64,000 nt of DNA from Intoshia linei (lineage: Eukaryota; Orthonectida; Rhopaluridae): NCBI GenBank assembly GCA_001642005.1, contig LWCA01000042.1, forward strand, positions 1 through 64,000, read 5' to 3'. The number at the start of each line of letters is the position of its first letter. The first letter of the stretch is position 1. Under the pieces are notes generated by a model. It saw only the letters and a program-made list of their open reading frames with translations. It made no database searches and was not told the origin of the DNA. Shown here one piece after another: positions 36,255 through 47,544 of this stretch. The translations under genes and the position numbers were made by a program.

Positions 36255-39200
36255 AAGAAATAAATTTATAAATTTAATTTTGGTCCACATAAAATAAAAT
36301 GTAATGTTAATGTTATTTGCACTTCAGTTACCACAAAGTGAAATTATTCATTTTGCAATATTTACCTGAATAATACACATCGATTCAAATTTTTTTACCA
36401 TTGTTCATTTTGTTCAACTGAAAAATACATTAACAATTAATCCAGTTTAATATGGTATTATTATCTTTTACATCATCGGGATCATTGGTATACCTATTAA
36501 AAATTGATAAATTATTAATGAAAATACTACATGTGCAAATTTATATTCTGTTATTCTATACTTTATTTGATGTCTTGTTATTCTGCTCACAATATAAAAA
36601 ACATAGTATTACAACATACATTAGTAGTATAAGAAAAATACATTTTTTCTATTATCAGTATTTTTAGTAAATTCCTAAAGTGCTGATTCCGTTAATTATT
36701 GATACACAATTGATAATTTTTACTCATCTAAATAAGATACTAAATACGTATCACCACATTTAAAAGGACAAAATTTGTATTTACAATTTTATTTTTTCTA
36801 AAATTTAAGCTATTTATGACAATTTTTAGGATTGTACTGTTTTTACTTTATTTTTAAGATTATACTCACATTCTGTCTAATCTGAAAAAGTTAATTAAGA
36901 ATGTTAGAATATCGAACTATATGTATAAACAGTGTTTATTATTATTTAAATTTATTAAACACATTTTGATAAAATTCAAAAAAAATATTAAACACAAAAA
37001 AAAAAAAGAAAAAAAAGATGTTTTTCTAAGGAATAAAGCTCGATGCGCAAAGTCGTTTCTGCCAAGTTAAATAAGAATATTATTATTAAAAAAAGTAAGT
37101 GTCAACCTAAACAAGCAAAAATTTTGTGAAATAGAACCTTTAATATGTCATAAATTTTGATAATGCCCAAAATTAGATTAAAAATATTTTGATTAATTTT
37201 AGTTATCATTAATAGAGACCTTAATAAATGTTTAGGAGATGGAGATAATCTTTCAAAAATTAAATTTTTATATACTGGGTTGATGGTTAAAAATCCCTGA
37301 TTTATATGATTAAAATTAAAATAGTCAAACTAGTATTTTATATTATGAAAAAAAAGAAATTTCGATTACAAATAAAAGAAATAATTTTTAAATAACTATT
37401 ATTGAACTGACTCGCCGCAAGATTTTTTCTCTTCAAAAAGTGGTCCAAATGACCTAAAAGCTTTACCGGTTGCAAGTACAGATAGTGTCCGTCAAATAAT
37501 TTTATACAAAGCAAAGGGAATATAAATCCATTTTGAAAATGAATGAGAGCCTCTTAAGGCACTTCGTGGATCTAGGCTAAGCAAAGCGTCGGAGGCCCTT
37601 TAAAGTTTTGAGCGAAGCGATAAAAAAAATTAGGTTCCCTTTTTAGAAGATAGGTCATACTGTTGGTTGGAGACTTAGAGTCTTATTTCATTGAGTATTA
37701 ATAAAATCATTAAAAGATATGTAGGTTTATAGTAACTTTTATTACTACTTTACAAGCTATCTATTTTCTTTTTTGAATATTTACTTTATAGAAAGGTTTT
37801 AATGTTTAATATTACCATTTGAAACAGTTTTTATGTCAATATTATATGATGAACATTGTAGAATATATTTTAAATTGAATATTTACCAGAACTTTGATTC
37901 TTTAAACTATTTTCTTTCTAGCTATTTGAATTCCCCACACTTCAAAACTTATAAACTGTTTCTTAAGATATAAATGTAAAGTATATTTTAATAATTGGGG
38001 TCTCTTTTTAAGATATAAATGTAAAATACTTTTATTAATTTGGGGGCATTTTTTAATGAGTAGCCCTGGGCTACAGCCCATATTGCCCATGCCTTAAAAC
38101 GTCTCTAAATAAATGTAATGATAATAAACACTGTAGTGTAAACATAAATTGTATGCAAAATATGTTAATGTCAACTTTGGATGTCTGTTTGTTTAGTAAT
38201 GAATATTTCGTATCTTTTTGTTTAATTTCTTATTTTTATCAGGTTTTATTTTATTTTGAAATTGATAATTTAGTTGTTAATAATAGTATTTCTTTTAATC
38301 ACATAGAAATGAAACTTTGAACATTTTAGACATACGTGCAGTATAAGGTAAATTTAAACTATCAATTCATTATTTTAAAGGTTAAAGGTGTATTCAATTC
38401 ACTTGGTTCCATCATTGACAAAGGCGTATATGGGGATAGGTCTATATGAAGATTCTATCATCACAGCCTGTCATTATAGATTAATAAGTGATGTTGGAAT
38501 ATGATGTTGGAAAAATTTTTCATATGGCGGAGAAAAAATTTAAAAAACGGATGGAAAAACAATATTTTTTCTGCGCCATATCTACACGTACATGTACATA
38601 TAAATGAATAAAATCTTCACCTAACCTGGTTCTACTGTTGCCTCTCTACGATCTAGACCATAGTACAATGTATCAGTATAGTACAGTATTAAATATCAAT
38701 ATATCACCAAGTAAAAGAGTGAATATAGTATATCGATTAATATGTGAAATTGGAATATGAAGGAAATTTTCGTTACGAATGTGTTCAAAGTTCTAAAAAA
38801 ACTTTTAACCATAACTATAAGAATATAAATAAGAAAAATTTGCATCTACAATTTGAATTTCAATAATTTATTCAAATACTTCCCAAACTTGTTTCGGATA
38901 GAACCGTTTATTTACATTACTTTTTACTTTAAAGTCAATTATTCCATCTTAATTTTTTGTTTGTTAACATTTGCGTAAAGAATTTTAAAAAATTTTTTAT
39001 CCCATTTTTTTAATTTATTTTAATTTAATTTATTAGACAGAATGTGTGTATAATATTAAAAATAAAGTAAAAACAGTCCAATCCTAAAAATTGTCATAAA
39101 TAGCATAAATTCCAGCAAAATAAAATTATAAAAACCTATTTTGTCATTTTCAATGTGATGATATATATTCAGACCAATTTAATACTTAATACTTAAAAAT

Positions 39201-40376
39201 ACCAATTATTTATCTATAATTAACGGAATCAGCACTTTATAAACATATTTCAGGTGAATTTTCCAATATTGCAAAGCATTGTAATAAATATAAAAATGAT
39301 AATAACAAAGTTGTATTACTTTTAATAATTTGTTATTGTAGTTTTAATTTAAATTTTAAACAAAATGATTTGAAAATGAGAATTTAAGAATTAAAAATTG
39401 CGTAGCAATGAAAAAAGTTCATATTGTAAAAATTTGAAAAACGTTGATTGAAACAGTATAGCATCGTTTCTTGCCAAGCACACTGTGGGTGATTTACCTA
39501 ATACACTATGTTTTAATTATAATAATAAGATAAAATAACATAAAAATTTACTATTTATTATTTATTTATATTTAAAACCTGTAATATACAAATACAATAA
39601 AAGCACATAAAAATAAAACTAGTAACGATAAATTATCGATTAACCTTCTAATAACCTTAAAACGGATTTAAATCTACACTAATTATAGGCAATTATTAAT
39701 ATTTTGTAAGTTACATGACAAATATATATATAATTATATATCTAAATATTTATAGAATCTAGTAATTCCTAACGTGGGCGGTAGCGCCCACTTTAGGCAC
39801 TATAGCTATTTGGGACGATAGAAAAAATTTTAATTTTGTAAATGTTAATAAAAAATGTTTCAATAAATAAAACCATAATCAATAACAAATTATACAATTA
39901 AGTGAAAAAATGTAATTATCATAATACATAAATAAATGTATCATTAATACCCTTCAAAATTTTTTTAAATTATCCATAAATAATAATTTATAGCATTAAA
40001 AACTATACATCGTATTTATAAGACGAGGGGCATTATTTTGGTAATGTATAATGCTAAAAGCAATACATGTGACATGTTCCATATTTATAATTTTATATTT
40101 TTTAAGTCTACAATAAATAATATCCAATTGTCATATAACCAACTCGATAAAATAAATGTTATCATTTATTAAAATATTTTGTCCTAGATATAATGGACAA
40201 TTCATGGTTGAGAGATTAATTTAAATAATTGTCCATAATTCAAATCTCTCAACCTTACAATATATTAATATTATATAATAAATTAATTTTATTTTAAATT
40301 GCCATGCAATTAAAAGTTTCATATAAAATTAATAAAATATATTGTAAATTTAGAATATTAATTTTATAAAATAAAA
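36255..40376. other. Intergenic region between SERT and SLC7 genes
   Basis: About 4.1 kb. Contains a dispersed repeat at 37540-38098 whose inverted relative lies at 60961-61410. Otherwise AT-rich; short ORFs such as 36452-36667 look like chance. No RNA gene or conserved exon recognised. The promoter of the SLC7 gene presumably lies at its right end. Confidence 0.5.
37540..38098 (-). repeat. Dispersed repeat with GGGCAATATGGGCT end
   Basis: Shares with 60961-61410, in opposite orientation, an end reading TTAAGGCATGGGCAATATGG, a CCCAGGG...CTCATTAAAAAA segment, two internal copies of TTTATATCTTAAAAA, and a segment with 'gcttcgct...actttaaagggc'. Looks like a non-autonomous DNA element. A 62-codon minus ORF (37902-38090) is part of the repeat and has two LHLYLKK copies; I do not call it a gene. 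Confidence 0.65.
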
Positions 40377-43300
40377 ATGAGCAACGAGACAAAAGAATTA
40401 AAAAGAATTATGGGTTTATTGGATGGAATAGCCATAATAATGGGCGTAATTATAGGATCAGGTATTTTCATTTCACCAAAGGGAATTGTTATGAATGTTC
40501 AATCGGTAATTTTAATGTAATAGATTTTGTACATTTATATCTAATATTGACTGTGCGTGAATTATTAATATATATATATTTAGGTGGCATTATCATTAAT
40601 GGTTTGGGCAATGTGTGGAATAAGTACAGTAAATTTAAATTTTACATTGTAAATAATAATAATTTATTTATAAAAATTAAATATTACATTAGATGTTTGG
40701 AGCTCTAAGTTATGCAGAATTGGGCACACAAATAAATAAAAGTGGAGCAGAATACGCCTACATTTTACACATTTTTGGAAATTGTCTATCATTTTTAGTA
40801 TTATGGACTTCTATGCTTATAATTATGCCATCTACCCAAGCAATTATAGCATTAACATTTTCTAAATACATTGTTGAAACAATTTATCATGATTGTACTC
40901 CTCCAAGTCATCTTGTGACAATTTTTTCGATACTTGTTGTTTGTAATCTTAAAATTTAATTTTACTATTTATTCAAGTTTATTTCAGTGTTTTTCAAAAT
41001 GATTGAATTCTGGTACCCAAAAAAAAGGATAAAAAAAAAAAAAATATTTGTTAATAATAATAAATTTATGGGGGGGGATGATTATGATTATAATTGATTA
41101 TAAAATTAAGTTTTCAAATATTTTTCAAGAATATTAATCCATCTTCAACATATTGAAAAATATTGGTGAAAATTATTATTTTAGTCAATTTATTAGTTGA
41201 GTTTATTTTCTATTTTGTATAAATTAGTGTCTTATTGTTTACTATTTCTTATTACTTATTAAATAAAACTAAAAAATTAACATTGATAAAATCCTTAAAC
41301 CCAAATAAAAGTATTTTTAGGTTTCATTGGAGCAATAAACAGTTACAGTGTAAAAATTTCAACAAGTTTACAAAAAATTTTTCTTTTTGCAAAAATATTT
41401 GCACTTATTGCAATTATTTGTCTAGGAATTTATAGTTTAAGTTTGGGTAATGTTAACAATATTCAAAGAGGCTTCGAAAATAGTAGATATGATTTTGGAT
41501 CAATTTCGTTGGCTTTATATTCTGGACTTTTTTCGTTTGGTGGATGGTACGTTTTATTTGTAAATATAAATATTTTTTTAATATACATGTAATCACTATT
41601 TAACCGTTATTCGTTTATGTTTAATAATTTAGGACATATCTGAATTATGTTACAGAAGAATTAAAGGAACCTAAAAAGTAATTTTAAAACATTATTAGAT
41701 TTGTTGTGGTCATTTGTATGGTTCACATGTACAGCACTTCATCCTATATTTGAGAAATCCTGAGTGTATGATTCACTGTATATTTTATTTAACAATTTAA
41801 CAAAATCACAATAAAATGACTCATAAATGATCTCAAAATTATTCATATTTCAATTATTTTTCTAAGCGACTAATAAAAGTCGTCATTTAAATTAGGTTTG
41901 ATAAAATACAATTTTTACATTCAAAATCCTTCCATTCACTAAAACTCATGCAAAGGCCACGTATATAATTATAATAAAATTAGTATATTAATAGTAATAA
42001 ATGTAGAATATTAAATGTAATTATAATTAATATATTTAGAAATTTACCTCGTGCCATAATAATATCAATGTTGGCCGTCACAATTTTATACGTTTTAGTT
42101 AATATTTCATATTTTATTGTATTATCTCCACTTGAAATTATAAATTCTAATGCTGTTGGAGTGGTAATTATATTATTCAAAAATTAATGAAATTAAGTTT
42201 TATATTAACTCAATCTTTAATTTAAAGGTACAACTGTATAACTCTATTTCTAATAATTTCATGCTATAAAATATACACTTTACATGGAAATAACAGGTGT
42301 ATAACAATAATACGAGGTGAAATAACAGTTTTACACATGTTTTATGTTTTTCTGAGGTATAGTGATATATGATGAAGACAAAAAAATCAAATATAGAAAT
42401 TTGGCAGTCTGCATTTTAATAATTATTAAATTCAGTAGAATTGAAAAAACCCAATTTCGAATACAGTTTCGAATTACAATTTTCCTAATACGTGTTTTTA
42501 TCTATTTTTCCGTTTCAGGATTTGAGTTCTTCAGGGTAAAAAACGCAATTTTCCCTTTTGTTTAGAAAAATACATTCTATGACGCGTTTTAAAATCATTA
42601 ACATTGTCGTAAATATCAGCCTCAGAAACACATAATGTCATGGTGAAAACCGCAAATTACCCTTTGTTTAAAAAATTAAATATGAATTAAAATTTCATCA
42701 AACATAAACTTTGGTATAGTTTTTAAAATCATAAGCATTATAATAAATGGCAACCTCAAAAAAGTCAATTTTCACGATCAAAACCACAGATTACCTTTTT
42801 TTTAAAAATAAAAACCGTCATAGAATTTAAAAAAAAATACAGCTGATACAGTTATATCCAGTGAATACACACAAAAATTTTAAACTGAAAACGTGACGCC
42901 ATAACAGTCACAAAAAGTACTTTAATATTCATTTTTTTTGATTTCGAAATTATTTTATCAACAGGCAGTGGATGTGTATTAACAAAAAATTTTAAATAAT
43001 TAATGGTCCTGTTTTTACTAAAATATTAAAAGCAAGATAGGTTAAAATTAGATTTACTAAATTTACTAAATTATATATACAGTCAGACCTCAATTTAACG
43101 AACAGCAACTTAAATGAAAATTTCTTGTTCGTGAAAAAAAAGTTTACCAACAAACAAATTTATTTTTAATTAATTTATTTTTTTATAAAAATCACATATT
43201 GTTTTGTATCTTTTTTTTAATATAGTTTCTTTCACCGCTTGTAATGCAATTAAGCCATTCAAGTTATCAGAAATAAATAATTTTCCTAGTTTATCAATAC

Positions 43301-46300
43301 ATTCTAAAGCCTCCATTCTAGATATAATGTCATCTTCTATGTCGATTTCACTACAGGTAGAATAATCAATGTTGTCTTTATGATTAGTGTCTTCTTCTAT
43401 GGGCGGTATCAAAGAATCGATGAATTCATCGTCACTATAATCGGTTTCATCATACGCAGGGAATTCATCTGTGACTTTTCCATCATTTTCCACAAGATTT
43501 ATCACTATTTGATAAAACATGTTCTATAATTAGAATTTTTGAAAAACAGGCCTGTCGCGTCGCAATTATAAATGTCCATAGGACTATATTTCTCTTTACT
43601 TCTAAAAAAATCTGAAAAAACTTCAAATTCATTTGTATTAACAAGACCTGCCTCACCAGTAATAACACGAGAAAGAATATTATAACGTTTTTGAAAACAG
43701 AAAAAACCATTTGAAGCTCTGAAATTGGGTTTTTTTAGCCGTTTCCCGATTTTAATAGCCATTGTTTGAATCATATTTCCTGAAATAATAAAATTTTTCG
43801 ATCTCTTTCGAAAAAACCGCTCATATACTAGTTTGTCGATTTCAGCGGTTGCAAAATTAACAAACATGCGTTTGTCTTCAATCCCATCTATTTTAATCTG
43901 TTTTAAAGAGTATCTTTTCTTCTAACGTATGCATTTTTCTATTTTCTTTTGGATTGTTACTCTTTAGCATTGTATTAGATTTTTTATTTATTATTAAAAA
44001 AAGATGTAATCGTAAAATATTATTTACCTACAGTAATAGTTATCTCGAAAAATTCAGTTTAAGTCTTAATTTAATTTCAATATAAATCTTAATCTATTAT
44101 TTTGGATTAATTCGCCGGACACCAGTCGATACTAGGATACAATAATATTATGGCATCATTGCAGGTATACATGATGTTTAAAATTGTTCTAAAATAAAAT
44201 AATTTTTTTTTAATTTTTGAAAAAGCTTATTCGCTAAAAAATAATTGCTGTTTACTAATAATAAAAATATATGAATACTAAAATGCTTTTTTAACCGTGA
44301 AGTCGTCACTTATTCGGATTGAAATTTTTTGTGTGTGTTAACAGGATACAACTGTACCACGTGTAAAATTTTTTAAAATCTAGGGCCGTTTTCATTAAAA
44401 AAAGAAGGGTAATTTGGGGTTTTGGCCCTGAAGATATAATTGTTTTAATTTTAAATTTATGACAATGTTTATGATTTTAAAATCCGTATCAGAGTACATA
44501 TTTTTTTAAATTCTCGAACTCATTTGATTTTCAAAAAAAGGACAATTGGGGTTTTTGACCCATAAGATATGAGTTTGGGAGGTTGAAATTTATCTTATTA
44601 TATGTCCCAGAAAAAACTGTAATTGAAAAATGTGGACTTTATAAAATTCTAAGACTGGTAGTTATTTCAATAAAGTGGAACCACACAAACACACAAACAA
44701 ATATTGCGTAGCATATTATATACGTAAGGATAATTTTTTTAGACGTTTATCAATAAATTCAATCCAAAGCTAGCTTGGATAATGACATTATGCGTAGCTT
44801 TGTCCACATTTGGATCCTTAAATGGATGTATATTAGCCTCATCAAGATTATACTTCGTGGCAGCAAGGAATGGTCATATGCCTTCCTTTTTAGCTACAAT
44901 TAATGTTTCTAATCGAACTCCAATCTGTTCTTTGATATTTGTAGTAATATTAATATTATAATTTCTAATTTCTAATTTTTTATAATTGTAATTTATAAAA
45001 ATGAGGATCATTATTTTTAACCTATCACTGTCTAATGCAATTCTACGTAAAATAGTATATACTATCACCACGTCTGGAATTGTTTTTAATTTAAACTTTT
45101 ATTATTTTTAAATTACTTATGTGAAAATGTATGAAAATAAAAGAATAAAGTTTTTCAAAATTATCAGTATATCATAGAATACACAGACGTGTGAAGTGAA
45201 ATTGCTGTGTATACACTCCGTTTACTAATTTTAAAGACAACATGATATTGTGACATAGTTTCCTTATTTGTCAATATATTTTTTGTAAATTGACATGTCA
45301 TATTAGCATGTCAATATGTTGTCATCGTAAAAAAATATTTTTGAAAAAACTAAAATTAAAAAATATACACAAAATATCATTTTGACAGACGAAAAAATAT
45401 TTAATTTGGATGGATTGATTACAGTTGATTACAATTATTATTGGCATGATTTGCGTGAAAAAATTCCTGAAAGAGTGAAGTGAAGGTTCAGTGGAGGAGG
45501 TATTATGATTTGGGGTGCTTTCTCCAGTGGAGGTATTAAGTGTATTGTCAAAGTTGACCGTAATATAAATTCAATCAAATACCAAAGTATTTTAGAGAAA
45601 AACCTCATCCCTATTCTTCCTACTAGCGACGAATTGAAGAAAAATTTAGTGTTTCAACAAGATAATGCCAGTTGTCACACGTCTCGCTTAACATAACGTT
45701 TTTAAATAATCATTTTACTGATATTATGGAGTGGCCTGATCTCCTCTCTCCAGATATCAAACCCATTTAAAATGTATGGGGTATCATGGTTAAACAACTC
45801 TATGCGGGAAATAAACAATATAGTCATCTAGGTGAACTACGAATAGCGCTAATTAGAATATGGCGGACCATCGCTGATACAACGTTTATTAAACTGGCAA
45901 ACTCAATTTAAATCGTGAAATCGAAATATTGAAGGTAGGAGGGTAGCGAATTGACTATAGTTATTGTTATTGAAAACAATCATTATGTAATTTATGTAGT
46001 AATAATAATAATAAAACTTAGTGTTGTTATAATTGTGGACACGTTATTTATTGTGATTTTAACTATTTTATTAATAACTTTTTTTATTTTGGTTTTTTCA
46101 AAAATAATTTTTGACGGTTGTAATGTTGTGACGTGCTTATACTGCATGTCAATTTTCGAAAATATTTATTTATTAATAAGGAAGTTACGTCATAATATCA
46201 TGTTGTCTTTAAAATTTGTGGACGGAGTGTAGTATAGAATACACAGACAGTGAAACGGGGTTAAAAGGAAAAATTATTTTTAAATTTTTTCTATGCAAAA

Positions 46301-46925
46301 CACTATTTGAAATCCTCCAACTTCTCTATTCCAAAATTTTATATTAATTATAAAAATAAAAATTTTAACCACCCCAATCTCTTGGCCCATATAAGATTAC
46401 GGTCAGTCAGAGATTAGAACCACTGCATTATTCCATTTCTAATATAAAAGTATAATATGCAATATTTAGGTGATAACCACATTAATTATGATATTTATTG
46501 GAGATGTTTATACACTGATAAACTATGCATTATTCCCAATGTCTCTTTTCTACGGTACAGCTGTTTTAGGCTTATTCAAATTGCGTAAAAAAATTAAATT
46601 AAAGGTTACTTGATAAAAATAAACATAATTAATATATAAATAATCTTAGGTGCATATATCGATCCCAACCATATTCGTAATTGTATCCTTATTCTTGATA
46701 ATCGTACCATTGATCACAGTGCCTTATGTAACATTTGTTGCCTTGTGTATTATTATCTCTGGACTGCCAATTTATTTTATATCCACAAAAATAAAAAAAG
46801 AATCAACACTGAACAATTATATCGGTATTATATGTTTATCATTGTATATTATCAATGGTTCTCAACTTTTTACGAATTATGCCACGTGGTCCAACAAAAA
46901 AATTTTTTTTGTTTTTATTAAGTAA
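40377..46925 (+). CDS. LAT-type amino-acid transporter light chain (SLC7 family)
   Basis: Exchanger of large neutral or cationic amino acids at the plasma membrane, usually paired with an SLC3 heavy chain. Exons: 40377-40505, 40584-40628, 40693-40942, 41321-41546, 41633-41677, 42040-42163, 44743-44940, 46470-46604, 46650-46925; phases all agree, 475 residues (family about 500). TM1 has the substrate-binding IIGSGIF (25-31). ALSYAELGTQI follows. Cys126 (YHDCTPP) matches the cysteine that links LAT proteins to the heavy chain. ALYSGLFSFGGW, LNYVTEEL, SLNGCILASSRLYFVAARNGH and SGLPIYF are family motifs. Which LAT paralogue it is cannot be decided. The last 24 codons run into a hAT-like end. Introns 6 and 7 carry Tigger and Tc1 relics. 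Confidence 0.92.
42420..43010 (-). repeat. Modular dispersed repeat, minus orientation
   Basis: In SLC7 intron 6. Contains CAGGATTTGAGTTCTTCAGG (42518), 'TCATGGTGAAAACCGCAAAT' (42637), 'CACGATCAAAACCACAG' (42773) and 'GACGCCATAACAGTCA' (42895), the B-type version of the modules. Confidence 0.65.
43080..43990 (-). mobile_element. Tigger element, catalytic core deleted
   Basis: Left end CAGTCAGACCTCAATTTAAC starts at 43080 after a TA, typical of Tigger/pogo. On the minus strand 43505-43867 encodes the second DNA-binding domain (NFRASNGFFCFQKRYNI) and the first catalytic aspartate region (DIYNCDATGLF). After a frame change, 43170-43520 gives the acidic C-terminal tail of Tigger transposases. 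The remainder of the DDE domain is missing. In SLC7 intron 6, antisense to the host gene. Right end not identified. Confidence 0.85.
44270..44730 (+). repeat. Modular dispersed repeat, plus orientation, truncated
   Basis: Starts at the 'AACCGTGAAGTCGTCACTTA' module (44292), continues with 'GGTTTTGGCCCTGAAG' (44416) and 'GGACAATTGGGGTTTTTGAC' (44540), and ends near 'AAATATTGCGTAGCATATTA' 12 bp before the splice acceptor of SLC7 exon 7 (44743). It thus lies against the splice site. Confidence 0.7.
45214..46229 (+). mobile_element. Tc1/mariner element, 1016 bp, degenerate transposase
   Basis: Inverted repeats of about 35 bp: CACTCCGTTTACTAATTTTA at the left and its inverse ending GGACGGAGTG at the right, each flanked by TA. 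Inside, a transposase with stops reads in pieces: DEKIFNLDG (45390), MIWGAFSSGG (45505), FQQDNASCHTSR (45650), and a remnant of the SPD..P.N motif (about 45750). The N-terminal DNA-binding part is missing. Lies in SLC7 intron 7. Confidence 0.85.
46853..46925 (+). repeat. hAT-like terminus inside the last SLC7 exon
   Basis: CAATGGTTCTCAACTTTTTA followed by 'gccacgtggtcca' closely resembles hAT ends elsewhere in this window (19092: CAGCGGTTCCCAAAC, then a GTGGACTACTTGGC stretch). It supplies the last 24 codons and the stop of the SLC7 gene. The matching right end was not located. Confidence 0.55.
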
Positions 46926-47544
46926 TTTTGTATATAAGACACATGGCATGAATCTGCAATGCAAGAAATGTAAAATTAAAAAAATTTAACAGGTAATTCA
47001 GATAAAATCTGAAAAAACGTTTCATATAATTATTTTATTTTATAATTTAAAAATTTAGATAAAGTCACTATAATTTTCCAAAAATTACTCTACTCTGTAG
47101 AATCAAAAAATAAATAAATAAAAAAATATTAAATACAAATGTATTTATATAAATTGTTTAAATAATAATTATATACATGTATAATGAAATTAATAAATTT
47201 TATACTAACATACATGTATACCACGTATTAATAAATGAATTATACATAATTGATTAATCGCTTTGTCCATTCATTTTGTGTATTACATTCAATTAATCAT
47301 TAGTAATGATTCATTACAAAAAGTGAAAAACTCAACTTGAAAATATTGAGTAAAATTAAATAATTAATTATCAATTCGTAAAAACTAAAGGATAGTCAAA
47401 ATAAATTATGTAAATCTAATATTTATTGATTATAAATTTTATTTGCAAACATGACAATAGATTTTAGCTAAATTTAAAAATGAAAATGTTTACTTGTTTA
47501 AAATTTATACGCCAGTAATTTGATTAAAAATTGAACCAGAAATA

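Noticed and set aside
36452..36667. 71-codon ORF after the SERT gene
   Set aside because: No homology recognised, no fitting splice sites; likely chance.
37902..38090. 62-codon ORF with repeated LHLYLKK
   Set aside because: Part of a dispersed repeat with an inverted relative at 60961; internal repetition is at DNA level.
45951..46232. 93-codon hydrophobic ORF in SLC7 intron 7
   Set aside because: Lies in the 3' end of the Tc1 element and its inverted repeat; hydrophobicity reflects T-rich sequence.
47161..47300. Possible tRNA or small RNA upstream of ZNRF
   Set aside because: Short inverted stretches exist, but no cloverleaf or promoter boxes could be drawn.
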